Source: Nematostella vectensis (taxonomy: Eukaryota > Cnidaria > Anthozoa > Actiniaria > Edwardsiidae). From it: DNA of 64,000 nt. Below the pieces are notes generated by a model. It was not told the origin of the DNA and did no database searches. It saw only the letters and a program-made list of their open reading frames with translations. Shown piece after piece: positions 33,727 through 45,700 of the stretch. Every line of letters starts with the position of its first letter. Position 1 is the stretch's first letter. Position numbers and translations under genes: made by a program. The stretch is taken from NCBI RefSeq assembly GCF_932526225.1, contig NC_064041.1, positions 4,147,046 through 4,211,045 of the forward strand. The letters are read 5' to 3'.

Positions 33727-36700
33727 GTAGAGGCATACCTGTCCTGGGGAGATGGCCCTACGCCGGCCTACAGGGGAGATCTTGCTACCCAGCGTGTAGT
33801 GTTTGATGTGCGGCAGTGAATTAGATTTCTTAATCTCACTTCCAATTTCTTCATCGTCCTCCTAAATGAGTAGAGAATAAGAAATTCTTGTATATTTTCA
33901 TTATGCCTCATGTCTACATATTCAGCTACATTAACATTATGATATAATAGGCAAACTACACTCTTTTTTTATAAGAACATCTAATTTTTAGTTGAGGCTG
34001 GGCCGTTTTTATTGTTGGTTCTTAAGTTTTAGTGTATATGATAATATAATACTCTATGAATTATTAGGAAGAGAATTACACAAATGATCAATAGCAATAA
34101 TATTTAAGGGTGTATTATGAACACAATTCGATTCTGTATTTAGAACACATCACACAAACAAAACTCAACATTTTTCTGCTATCTCAGCCTCGACATGTTC
34201 TTAGCATGTTCCTAAAATTTTGTGAAATCTCAGGCTGGACGTTCTCATAAAATGGTTCTTGTAAAAAAGAGTGTATTTGATGTATACCCGTGCGCAACAT
34301 ACTATAAGGAGTGCCATATATCCAGTTGGGGCAGTTTGTCATTCTTATCTTCCAGCTCTAGTTTAGCGAATTCTACGGGCGTCCAGATCAAAGGGCTAAA
34401 TCGAGAGACAAAGACCTAAGCAGTTGCAACTCCCGTGACAATTGATATTCTACGCATCTCACCTTTCCTTTCAGTTTATCTCGGATGTTGCTTCTGGCTT
34501 CGGCCAGGTTGTCCTTGATGAATGTAAAGTTGGCTTTCAGTTCTTTTTTCGTTTCTTTGTAACCTTTTTTGGCTGTTTTACCCGCCTAAAGAAAGTTATT
34601 AGACATTCAAATCAATGCTGTGTATACATGGACTGCAGAGCTGGCCCAAAAGCAAAGGGGGGGGGGGTCAAAAAGAAAGATAAAAATGGGGAGGGGAGAA
34701 TATCCACCTATTTCAAAAAAAGGCTTTCATTGCAAAAAGCAAATTGCGGTTGGCAAACTCCAGCTTTAGAATTCATAGTATATACAGTGGACGAGAAGAC
34801 ATGCTTCCCAGGAAGATGTTGACATTCTCAAACTTCTAAGATAGAAAATGATAAAAAGAAACGGAAAATACAGTCATTGACATCCTTCCCCCCCAAAAAA
34901 ACTCTTAAATGTCTATTACCCATTTTCATACCAACCCCTCTTCTCCTTGTCACTTATGGTTCATAATCAATATGATAGTATAGAACAATGGTAGCAACCC
35001 ACCTTTCCAAAGAATGCACCACTTGAACGCTAGAAAGAAAGAAGAGAGAAACGCCATAATATAGAGCAAGCTACTCTATATTGTGATTCATGTCGAACAT
35101 TACAATCTGTTTGGTAACAGTCTTAGGTAATAATCAGTCTAAATGTAGGGCAGAACGACCAAACACTTAGAGATGGTAATTAGCGCTTTATTAATAAAGA
35201 ATTGAATGCATTCTTTCGCCATGCTCTGAGAAATCATACCCCATAAGTTTATTTTCTGGTCTGACAACTACTGTAATTATGAGGGATACGGTAATACCTT
35301 CATTTCTTTTAGCCATTTCTGATATTGATTTTTCATCTGGTTGTGATCTGTGTATATAAAAAAAACATGAGAACTCAATAATCTGTGGTATAAAGGATGT
35401 ATGATATGCATTTGAATATATATCATAAACTGTTTATATATTCAAATATCATCAGTATATTAATGAACTATATTTAAACTTATTAATTTTCAATAGCTAT
35501 ATTAGAGCTATATTGCTTTTAAGGACTGAGATATTGCCTTTTTGTGTTACCTACGATGCACTGTGGCCACAACACATGGAATCGAAAGGTTTGCTGTAAT
35601 TTGAAATAGGTGCACAAAAAGAGTGTGATACTATATACTTACTCTCAGCCTGAAGTCCAATTTGCTCTTCAAAAACATCATTGAACCCTTTGCCAGAGTT
35701 CAAGAGGTCTAGTCTTTCTGTGATGAACTATGAAAAAATTGTCAAATCATGTTGCAATCGTGTCACATTACCCCTCTGTAAAGTAGACAGACTAAAGGTT
35801 TGTCAATGTCTGGCTATGTCACACGTGAAAAGCCCAAATCTGATATGAGTAAACATCACAACAGTGCTTGCATCTCAGTGTGTTTGGATTCTAGAGAGGC
35901 AGATTTGGTGTATGTATTTTAGTTCCGTTTTAATTTAAGTACCAAGTTATCTATTATTCAAGTTTGAAAGGGTTTTCAGGCGTCTTCCCAGGATTGGTCA
36001 GGGGGGGGGGGGGGGCGCAGTCATAGGTCTGATATGGAAAAAGAATAGTATTTGAAGATTCCTTAATTAATAAGAAATAATCCACTTTTGGCTGCCAAAG
36101 GAGGGTGCGCGTTCACCCTGCGTACCCCCCCCCCCCCCCGGTGTATGCGCCTGGCTTTTATTTATTCTGATTGCATTTATGTGCTTGTCCTACATACTTG
36201 TTCAAACGTCTGTAACTGTAAAATCTGCTCTAAGAGAGGACGCATGCTGGTGGACCGTGACATCACAAAACTGCAGAAAAACGAAACAAAATTACTGTTA
36301 CCAACATAAACAATGTTACTAAATGATAGCAACATTTACAAGATCACTTCATGTTAATATCATCTATAATATCCCTACACAGAAATATCCATTTTTGGTC
36401 CACTGAAGCTAAGTACCGCATGAGAGCTCTACTATAACTAATACTTACGCTTCCCTGTCGAAAACTATTTGTTGCCCCTGAAAAAAAACATAGACACATT
36501 ATAAGTCACTACAGGCCACTGTTAGGGTTACTTGCTCTCTCCTTATCAAGAAACCCTTACCCCACCCATCCTCTCCTCACTTTACTGACAATCAAGGCAA
36601 CTCCCTTTTTTTCTTTCATTGAAAAAAAGAAATAATATCTTGGTGCTCCAACAGCTTTGCAGCCCCCCCCCTCCCCCCCATCACAGCATGTAAACCATCA

Positions 36701-39700
36701 AGGCATTTACTGTTTCTTTATTACTCACAGTAACCTTTACAAAACCCGTCTATTCATGTCAGCCTTCTTCACTTTTCCCTCAAGTTCTATTTCTTACACT
36801 GTACATATGTGATCCATTGGTTTAACATGTATATTTGCAGACTCTCATGTCAATAATAAACTGTGGAAATTTATTCCATTGTCTCAAGGCATGTAGCAAG
36901 AAACTATTTCAAAATTACTAGATATTACCCATCTAACAGACTCACCAAGTGGAAGCGCAAAGCATCCCGGTAACCTCCGACCAGTGATACCATTGCACTA
37001 AGAAAAACCTTGGAGACATAGTCATCAATTGGAATCACAGTTTTCTTCAGTGCACTCTTCATGTGGTGAGTCTAAATTCAAACAGGCATCCATATCTTAA
37101 GAACATTCAATTAATACTGAGGACATAAGTAATACTCCAAGTAAGGCAACTAGGTAATGTGTTTGCTGATTTGATTGGCCTAATAAATGTAGCACAGAAT
37201 TCATTTTTCACGTTATTGGTTTTGTAACATAGCTTATTTGATACTGTAAATTACCCTTGGAAAATAAGGCAAGACTTGCCTCTTTTCATTTGTTTACCAC
37301 AGATATTCACCAATACGTTATTTAAGCAAATACATGCTCATCATGATTTTATTTAAATCTTGCTATCTATCACATATCAGCATACAGTAGAATACAGTAG
37401 AAGTTGAGACCAATGACATCTCAGAGCATTCTAACTAATTAGGAGGGTACCACCTTAAATTATTTATACCATCAATAATTTAAATGTGCAGGACTTCAAG
37501 AACTCATTAAATAGAGAACCTTTCATCAACTACACAAATATATAATAATGATGAATGGGCCATACCACATCTTGTGGGAGGACGGCAGCATCATCAAAGG
37601 GGCACTCAAGCAGGTTGGTATCAGCATCAAGTATAACAACCTCATCCAGAGGCATGCGGCGCACTTGCTGTGGAACACAAGGTGCAAGACTATATTTAGT
37701 GCTTACATTAGGGAATTGGAAACCATGGGGTGGTTACCGCTATTAAGGTAGATCAAACCATAGGGTGTTTTCCACGGGCTCAAAGCCAGGGGGGGTTCAG
37801 AAGAACCACCCTACTCGACTGGAAGGTCCAATCTAATAAAGGAAAATTGAGTACCAATGCAAGATAGGGCTACTAAACTAAAAGAAAATGGATTGCTAAA
37901 TGGGTAAAAAAAACCTCTGCTCAATGTCCTGGCTATGGGCCTGTTTGCCATTAAGGTAGAGTGAACTATAGGGTGATTACAACCATTAGTAGATTAAGAG
38001 TGCTTACCGCCATTAGTAGATTAAGAGTGCTTACCGCCATTAGTAGATTAAGAGTGCTTACTGCCATTAGTAGATTAAGAGTGCTTACTGCCATTAGTAG
38101 GTTAAGAGTGTTTACCGCCATTGGTAGATAAAGAGTGCTTACCGCCATTAGTAGATTAAGAGTGCTTACTGCCATTAGTAGGTTAAGAGTGCTTACCGCC
38201 ATTAGTAGATTAAGAGTGCTTACCGCCATTAGTAGGTTAAGAGTGCTTACCGCCATTAGTAGATAAACAGTGCTTACCGCCATTAGTAGATAAAGAGTGC
38301 TTACCGCCATTAGTAGATAAAGAGTGCTTACCACCATTAGTAGATTAAGAGTGCTTACACGCATTAGTAGATAAACAGTGCTTACCGCCATTAGTAGATT
38401 AAGAGTGCTCACTGGCATTAGTAGATAAACAGTGCTTACCACCATTGGTAGATTAAAGAGTGCTTACCGCCATTAAGGAAGAGTGAACCCCTACTAGGAA
38501 CGGCATAGGAGCACTGCAAGGAAAGAAAACAATTTTTTAGCATTTTTATATACAAAAGCTGGGTCCATAAGGATATCTATGCCCTGGGTCCATAAGGATA
38601 CCTATGCCCTGGGTCCGTAAGGATACCTATGCCCTGGGTCCATAAGGATACATATGCCCTGGGTCCATAAGGATACCTATGCCCTGGGTCCATAAGGATA
38701 CCTATGCCCTGGGTCCGTAAGGATACCTATGCCCTGGGTCCGTAAAGGATACCTATGCCCTGGGTCCATAAGGATACCTATGCCCTGGGTCCGTAAGGAT
38801 ACCTATGCCCTGGGTCCATAAGGACACCTATGCCCTGGGTCCATAAGGATACCTATGCCCTGGGTCCATAAGGATACATATGCCCTGTGTCTATAAGGAT
38901 ACCTATGCCCTGGGTCCATAAGGATACATATGCCCTGGGTCCCTAAGGATACATATGCCCTGGGTCCATAAGGATACATATGCCCTGGGTCCATTAGGAT
39001 ACCTATGCCCTGGGTCCATAAGGATACATATGCCTTGGGTCCTTAAGGACACCTATGCCCTGGGTCCATAAGGACACCTATGCCCTGGGTCCGTAAGGAT
39101 ACCTATGCCCTGGGTCCGTAAGGATACCTATGCTATGGGTCCATAAGGACACCTATGCCCTGGGTCCGTAAGGATACCTATGCCCTGGGTCCGTAAGGAT
39201 ACCTATGCCCTGGGTCCATAAGGACACCTATACCCTGGGTCCATAAGGATACCTATGCTATGGGTCCATAAGGATACATATGCCCTGGATCCATAAGGAT
39301 ACCTATGCCCTGGGTCTATAAGGATACCTATGCCCTGGGTACATAAGGATACATATGCCCTGGGTCCATAAGGACACCTATGCCCTGGGTCCATAAGGAT
39401 ACCTATGCCCTGGGTCCATAAGGATACCTATGCCCTGGGTCCATAAGGATACCTATGCCCTGGGTCCATAAGGATACCTATGCCCTGGGTCCATAAGGAT
39501 ACCTTTAATCTAAGTTCATAAGGATACATACCAACAGTAGTCTAAAAGGTGAGGTGGAACAATTGGCACAAACATATGTTGCCTGAAATATAAAGTTATG
39601 TTGAAGTCTGCTAGAACCCAAAACAGTTTTTTGCATTAAAGAAGCACTGAATAGAATGAATAGAAATAAAAAAGAATGGAATGTGAAGGCATAACAAATC

Positions 39701-42700
39701 TATAAAAAATATTTTTCTGTTAACTTCACCTAAGTGTTATAAAGAGGGAAACGAACAAAAACGCTGAATACCTGGTTAATCACTTTACCACAACATATAA
39801 GTACTATTTTCAACCTATTTCCATCTGTATATACATCTGAATAATTATATTATTATTGTATATAACATAAAGATAAAAACTCTTTAAATGAAGCTAGAAG
39901 GTTATCTAGGTTACTCCATATGATTTTGACTGTTTTAGAGCTTTTAGCAATACTATTCATAGCAGTAGAATGTCTTTTCAACAGACAGTACCTACCAGTG
40001 CATGGGATACAAAAGTGACATCGCACCATAGCAACAAGCTGTCAACTGTAGGAGAAAAATAAGAAAAATAGGGTAACAATTCCAATTATGTAGCATGATA
40101 GCAAGCTCATTCAATCGCTATAAAAAAAAGGTGATATGACCATTCAATCATCATAGAAGAATGATGCCATGTCGATTCAATCATTACATAGCCGATGAGA
40201 AGTTCATTCAATCATCATCTAAAGGATGACAGGCCTATTCTATCATAAGAAGATGACAAGTCAATTCAATTGCATTATTATAAAGAAGATGAAATTCTAT
40301 TCGTTTGGTACATCCTTAAATACAAAGTTAAAAAATATATTTTTGAAAAACAAAAAAGCAATTTGAATTTACAGTGACTTGTGATTTCTGGTATTTAGTT
40401 TTTGCACTTACCACATTCAATTTTTTTGAGGTAATAATGATTCGTCTTTCAAAAAACATGCTGGAAAACAAATGAACATAGAACAAACTCATACTGAGAA
40501 AGAGATGAACATAGAGTAAAAATGTGCAAAAAAATGTGCTCCAACTAGTGGGTTGAAGCCATGAATTTTGAACTGACATCCAAAATCATTTTCTTTTAAA
40601 AACCTTAAAAGGTTTTAATATGAGTTATCTGTTCATATCTTAAACATGAATGCCCCATTATAAAAGCTCCGCCCCTTTTTCACACACTCGTGCACAAGTT
40701 TGTCGAGTGGGGACCTCTGTAACCGCCAGAGGAGAACATAGCAAAAAGACAGCTGTACACATAACATGCACTGGTTTGAATCCAAAAACAAACCGTGCAC
40801 TTATTTCAAATGGAGCCACTTAGGTGTGTACGCAGACAAACAACAAAACCCCCTATAAGTATATTGACAAAGAGCAGATAGACTGATGGGTGGGTGGATA
40901 GATGTGCATATTTAAACAATAAGACAATTACCAATAAATGGAACATTGAAATTCCAGCAGTTCACAGCAATTACCGGCATTTTGGACAAGGTGCAAAGAG
41001 GCTGGGTCAAGTAAATTCCAACAACAAGAAAATCACGAAGGAAGCATAAATAATTGCTGTTTTTTTGAGTTATTGAGTTTTTGGGCTTATTTTCTTACAA
41101 AAAACATGATGAGGAAATTAAAGATATTCTTGGGTTTGGAATACCTTTTACTATGTTATGTTTAAGTGATTTTGTGACAGTTTCTCACATAAAATGGGAT
41201 CGCCACATTTTCTCATTGTTTTAAGCTTTTTATCAACAATGGGTTCTGCGTATAATGCAAACCCTGTTTTTCAAGGTCATTTTGGGAGTAAAAAAGTGCG
41301 CATTATACGCCAGGAAATAAGGTAATGCAGTTTTCAGTTAGCCTCCGTGGACTCGATCTCACGCATTTCTATCAACAACCAGGAAATACGGTCAGCGGAC
41401 TCCCTAAAGCTACTAGGAGTTACAATAGACTCTCAACTCAATTTCTCGGAGCATATAAGCATAGCATGTAAAAATGCTGGCAGAAGAATCGGTGTGCTGA
41501 TGAGACTCAGGAACTTGATACCTACAAACGCTAAACTAGTTCTCTATAAATCTGCTGTGTTGCCTTATTTGACATACTGCCACTTGACCTGGCATTTTTG
41601 TCAGGCAAGCGATAGTAGGAAGCTTGAGCGTTTACAGGAACGTGCCTCAAGAGCTGTTTTTAAAGACTGGAATTGCACTTACCACGAACTATTAATAAAG
41701 GCTAATTTATCTACTCTACGTAATCGTAGACTGCAAGACATTTGCATCTTAATGTACAAAGTTAAAAATGGCCTTTGTCCATCTGGGATTAGTGATTTGT
41801 TTTCTAAAAAAAACACGAACTATAATTTAAGATTGTCCGATTTTGTTATTCCAAGATTTAACACAGTCACTTACGGGAAACATTCCCTAAGATATATGGG
41901 GGCTAAACTATGGAATAGCCTACCTAGGGCAGAAAGATCAATTGACAGTTTAAAAAGTTTTAAAGTGACTATGAGAAAAAAGGATTTCGAATTTATAGAA
42001 AATTGCAAGGGCTGTGCCCTATGTTCCGCATGATAAATTTTAAATCTAGTCAATTTTTTTTCATAATTTCATATAGATTACAATCAATTTACATGTATTT
42101 ATATATATATATATATATTTATTTAGCTTTATCAGTAAGAATCTACAATTTTAAATTTTTAATAATCAGTATAATTTTTATAATTTTATCTTTTTTTTGT
42201 GTCCCCCAATTAGTAGGGGTCTTATCCCCGGCTAGAGGTTGTTTATGACACTTTAATAAAGTTTCTATCTATCTATCTAGCAAATTGAACAATCCATATA
42301 AAATGCACATTTCAAGCAAAGTTATCCTCCTTGAAGCTCTACTCTACCCACCTTATAAACATAGTAATCATGTTTTGTGGCTCCACAGCTGCATAGTAGT
42401 CTGTCAGATTGCGCTGGAATAAATGGGATGATTCACGGTCAACAACCAGTAAGAAAGAAGAAAATATGACTAATGACAGGCAAATACATACTTTATTTTT
42501 AAGGTTCTTACATTCCCAGGTATAGCAGTTACATTCCCAGGTATAGCAGTTACATTCCCAGGTATACAGTAGCACTTACATTCTCAGGTATAGCACTTAC
42601 ATTCCCAGGTATAGCACTTACATTCCCAGGTATACAGTAGCACTTACATTCTCAGGTATAGCAGTTACATTCCCAGGTATAGCAGTTACATTCCCAGGTA

Positions 42701-45700
42701 TAGCACTTACATTCTCAGGTATAGCACTTACATTCTCAGGTATAGCACTTACATTCCCAGGTATAGCAGTTACATTCCCAGGTATAGCAGTTACATTCCC
42801 AGGTATAGCAGTTACGTTCCCAGGTATAGCACTTACATTTCCATGTATAACATTTACATATCAAGCTATAACATTTACATATCAAGCTATATAATTTACA
42901 TTGGTGTAACATTTACATTTCCAGGTATAGAACTTACATTTGCAGGTATAGTTGGCAGCTTCATTGGATCAGGTGAAGTGTAGGTATATTGCTAAAGAAA
43001 AAAACTGGTGAGTACAAAATTGAACAGAGCCACGCCTTCAAATTATGTGTAACATAGAGCAGCGTAACCCCCTAGAATTACGTTTAACATAGAATAGCAT
43101 ACTCCACTTAAATTATGTGCAGTACACCAAAAATTAGTATTCAACTCTGCCAAATTTTTTGTCTTTAATAAGACTTCTTCAGGGAAGTTGGCAGAGCCGA
43201 ATACCAGATTTTGGAACATTGTGTTTATTCTTCTGGTTCACGAACACGACAATTTGGCCTTTTTGTATTTAAATTATGTGCTGCATACAGGAAATGTCTT
43301 AACATATGTACCTTTGTTGTCCCAGGGGCGGTTATTGTGAATGGTGTTCCTGGTTTGGGCAGTGGCTCCTTTACAAAAGCATTCAATAAAGAGACCACCT
43401 GGGTATTATGCTACAACAGAAAACAAGGAAACTCGACATTAAAAGATACCAAAACACACTCACTCACTGAGGCAAATGGAAATAATTTAAAGCTTATCAA
43501 AATCAAGACTTTTTAAAGTGTTCACTATATGAAGGTTGTCTGATTAAGGAGGTTGGTGTATAAAGGGTACACTGTACCTCATCTGTTGATGATCTGATCA
43601 GGTCTGAGATTTTGTTGAGAAGATCATAGAATATTTCAAACCATGGGAGATAACTGTGAAAATAAAATGGTAATTAATATAATGGTACAGTATTGCCTGC
43701 CTATGCATTGCTGTTATCTCCATCATTTCAATCCTGATAACAACTACTATAGTCATTTTCACCATGTAAATAAAGTTACAATTAAATGTTGCCATTTGTA
43801 TACACCTATTTCAAGTAAGGTTGCACTTGGATAATCCATGTGTCATAACCAGCAGTTCTTCATGGGTATCAAATAGATGAGCGTTTAAGCATAAATAAAA
43901 CCAAATCCAGGTTATGAAAGCTTAGCATTTTTGTTTGAGTGCCTGTAAACATAAACATTGTTAATGATCTGCATTCCACCATTTATACATTTTGGACACA
44001 TCGATTCCCAAGTGCAATCTTATTTGAAATATTCTGTAGGTGTATACAGTAACTTTAACAAAGTGCCTAGGTACAATATCTAATGCTCACCTGAGTATAC
44101 AAAGACAGCTTTTGACATTTGGGGAATATCTACAAAAACCAAATCTATACTGTCCTTGGATATCTGTCAATACAAATGTGTAGTTCTGCACTCCTTCCCT
44201 GCAAAGAAACCAAGAATCATCAGAGTCTGCTTAGTAAATTTCAGTGTGATAATAAAAAAATATATATACACAAGCTGATGCAGGGGCGCGCATGTATCAA
44301 GCATTACATATCAATTGCTTGATAAACTATACATTTTTTAAACTGTTTAAATTCATTTTCAGCGGTATTGTAAGTCAAACCCAGGTACCCCCTGGCTATT
44401 TTTGCCCCCCCCCCCCCCACCACTTGTGAGACCACTCTGCTGCCCCTGTACCTTTCCTTGTAAAGTACTTATTAACGATTGAGTTGTGCCAAACAGTCAT
44501 GTGATCTCTTATGGCCCTTATTGCCTGAATAAGCGCCAGGGTGATTAATTTTGTATAGCCCTGGGAGATGCTTATATGCTTATTCAAAAATCCATGTAAT
44601 TTCTAGATAAACAAATGCTTTTTAACAACACACAAGAAGCAACAGAACTATAACAAAACAAGCTTTAAAAAATAAAATGTTGTGGTGAGTAGTACTGGGT
44701 CGCTTTTCGCTGATTACAATCACCTACGATTGTGGTCACTTAAAGAATGTCAATCACCCACTCCTTTGTTATTGTTTATCACTGAAAATACAGCAGTATT
44801 TTCGCAAGGTAACTTCAAAATACTCTACAAATAAAGTCTGATTAGGTCATTATACCTATTATCGGACACTCAAAATTTACGCTAAAATATATCACATAAT
44901 AACACAATTGAATCTTAGGTTTTCAGCTAGAAATCACTGACTATTAAACATAATAATTCCACCTAGATAACAAATATTCTGTAGTTAATTTGTGAGAAAA
45001 CAATCGTTAGTAAGAAGTTTTGTGAAGCCCTATTATCGGATGCTCTTAACTATTATCTGACACCCTAGCCCTTTCATTGGACAGCAGATTTCTTCGCGAA
45101 AAATAATGGGAAAATCATGCTTCATTTTCACTAAAATACAGCAGGCAATTATAGTTGACAAATGTACTTTGCAAAAGTCATGATAGAATTTAGTTTGAGA
45201 CTCTTTCTCCGCTGTAGCAAGCGATTAAATACACATGCATCTCGCACGTGACAAACTGCATGGCGAAATGTGCTGTTTTCCTATTGCTTGAGATATCTAA
45301 GATTTTTTTTGAGAGTCCGATAATGGGGCATTGCCGATAATAGGTACCACTACCTCATGTTATTGGCGATAATTGTTTAAAAATATATTGGATACTCGCT
45401 TAAATTAGCCGATGGAAATGGCAGACACAAGATAATAATGTTTACTTGTAAGGTACTTATTGTGTTATAAGCTTTCTAGAAGTGGAATAAAAAAACATGA
45501 AATAAATCTAATGCTAGCACATATGAGGTTCAAGCAGATAAGTACTTACGTCTTAGAAATGCATGGGAAACAAAATCCTGGAATTGCCTTCAAGGCTTCC
45601 TGTAAAACAAACAACTTGTTGGTTAAATCATGCTTCATTTTTATTAATTTCATCATTTTCTAAGCTAGTAGACAGGAGAGATGAGATACAGTTGTTGTAA

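Noticed and set aside
33362-33819. Long open frames over the (CAGA)n tract
   Set aside because: A 4-base repeat without stops is open in all frames on both strands. It lies in DENND1 intron 22.
34300-34424. Possible DENND1 exon between exons 21 and 22
   Set aside because: The acceptor-like TTTAG leads to a stop in the required phase, and exons 21 and 22 join in frame without it.
37966-38445. 159-codon minus-strand open frame of repeated MAVSTLNLL-type units
   Set aside because: It is the 27-bp minisatellite read in frame and carries no independent coding evidence.
38562-39525. Possible CRISPR-like array
   Set aside because: The units are directly contiguous with no unique spacers, and the window is from a eukaryotic genome.
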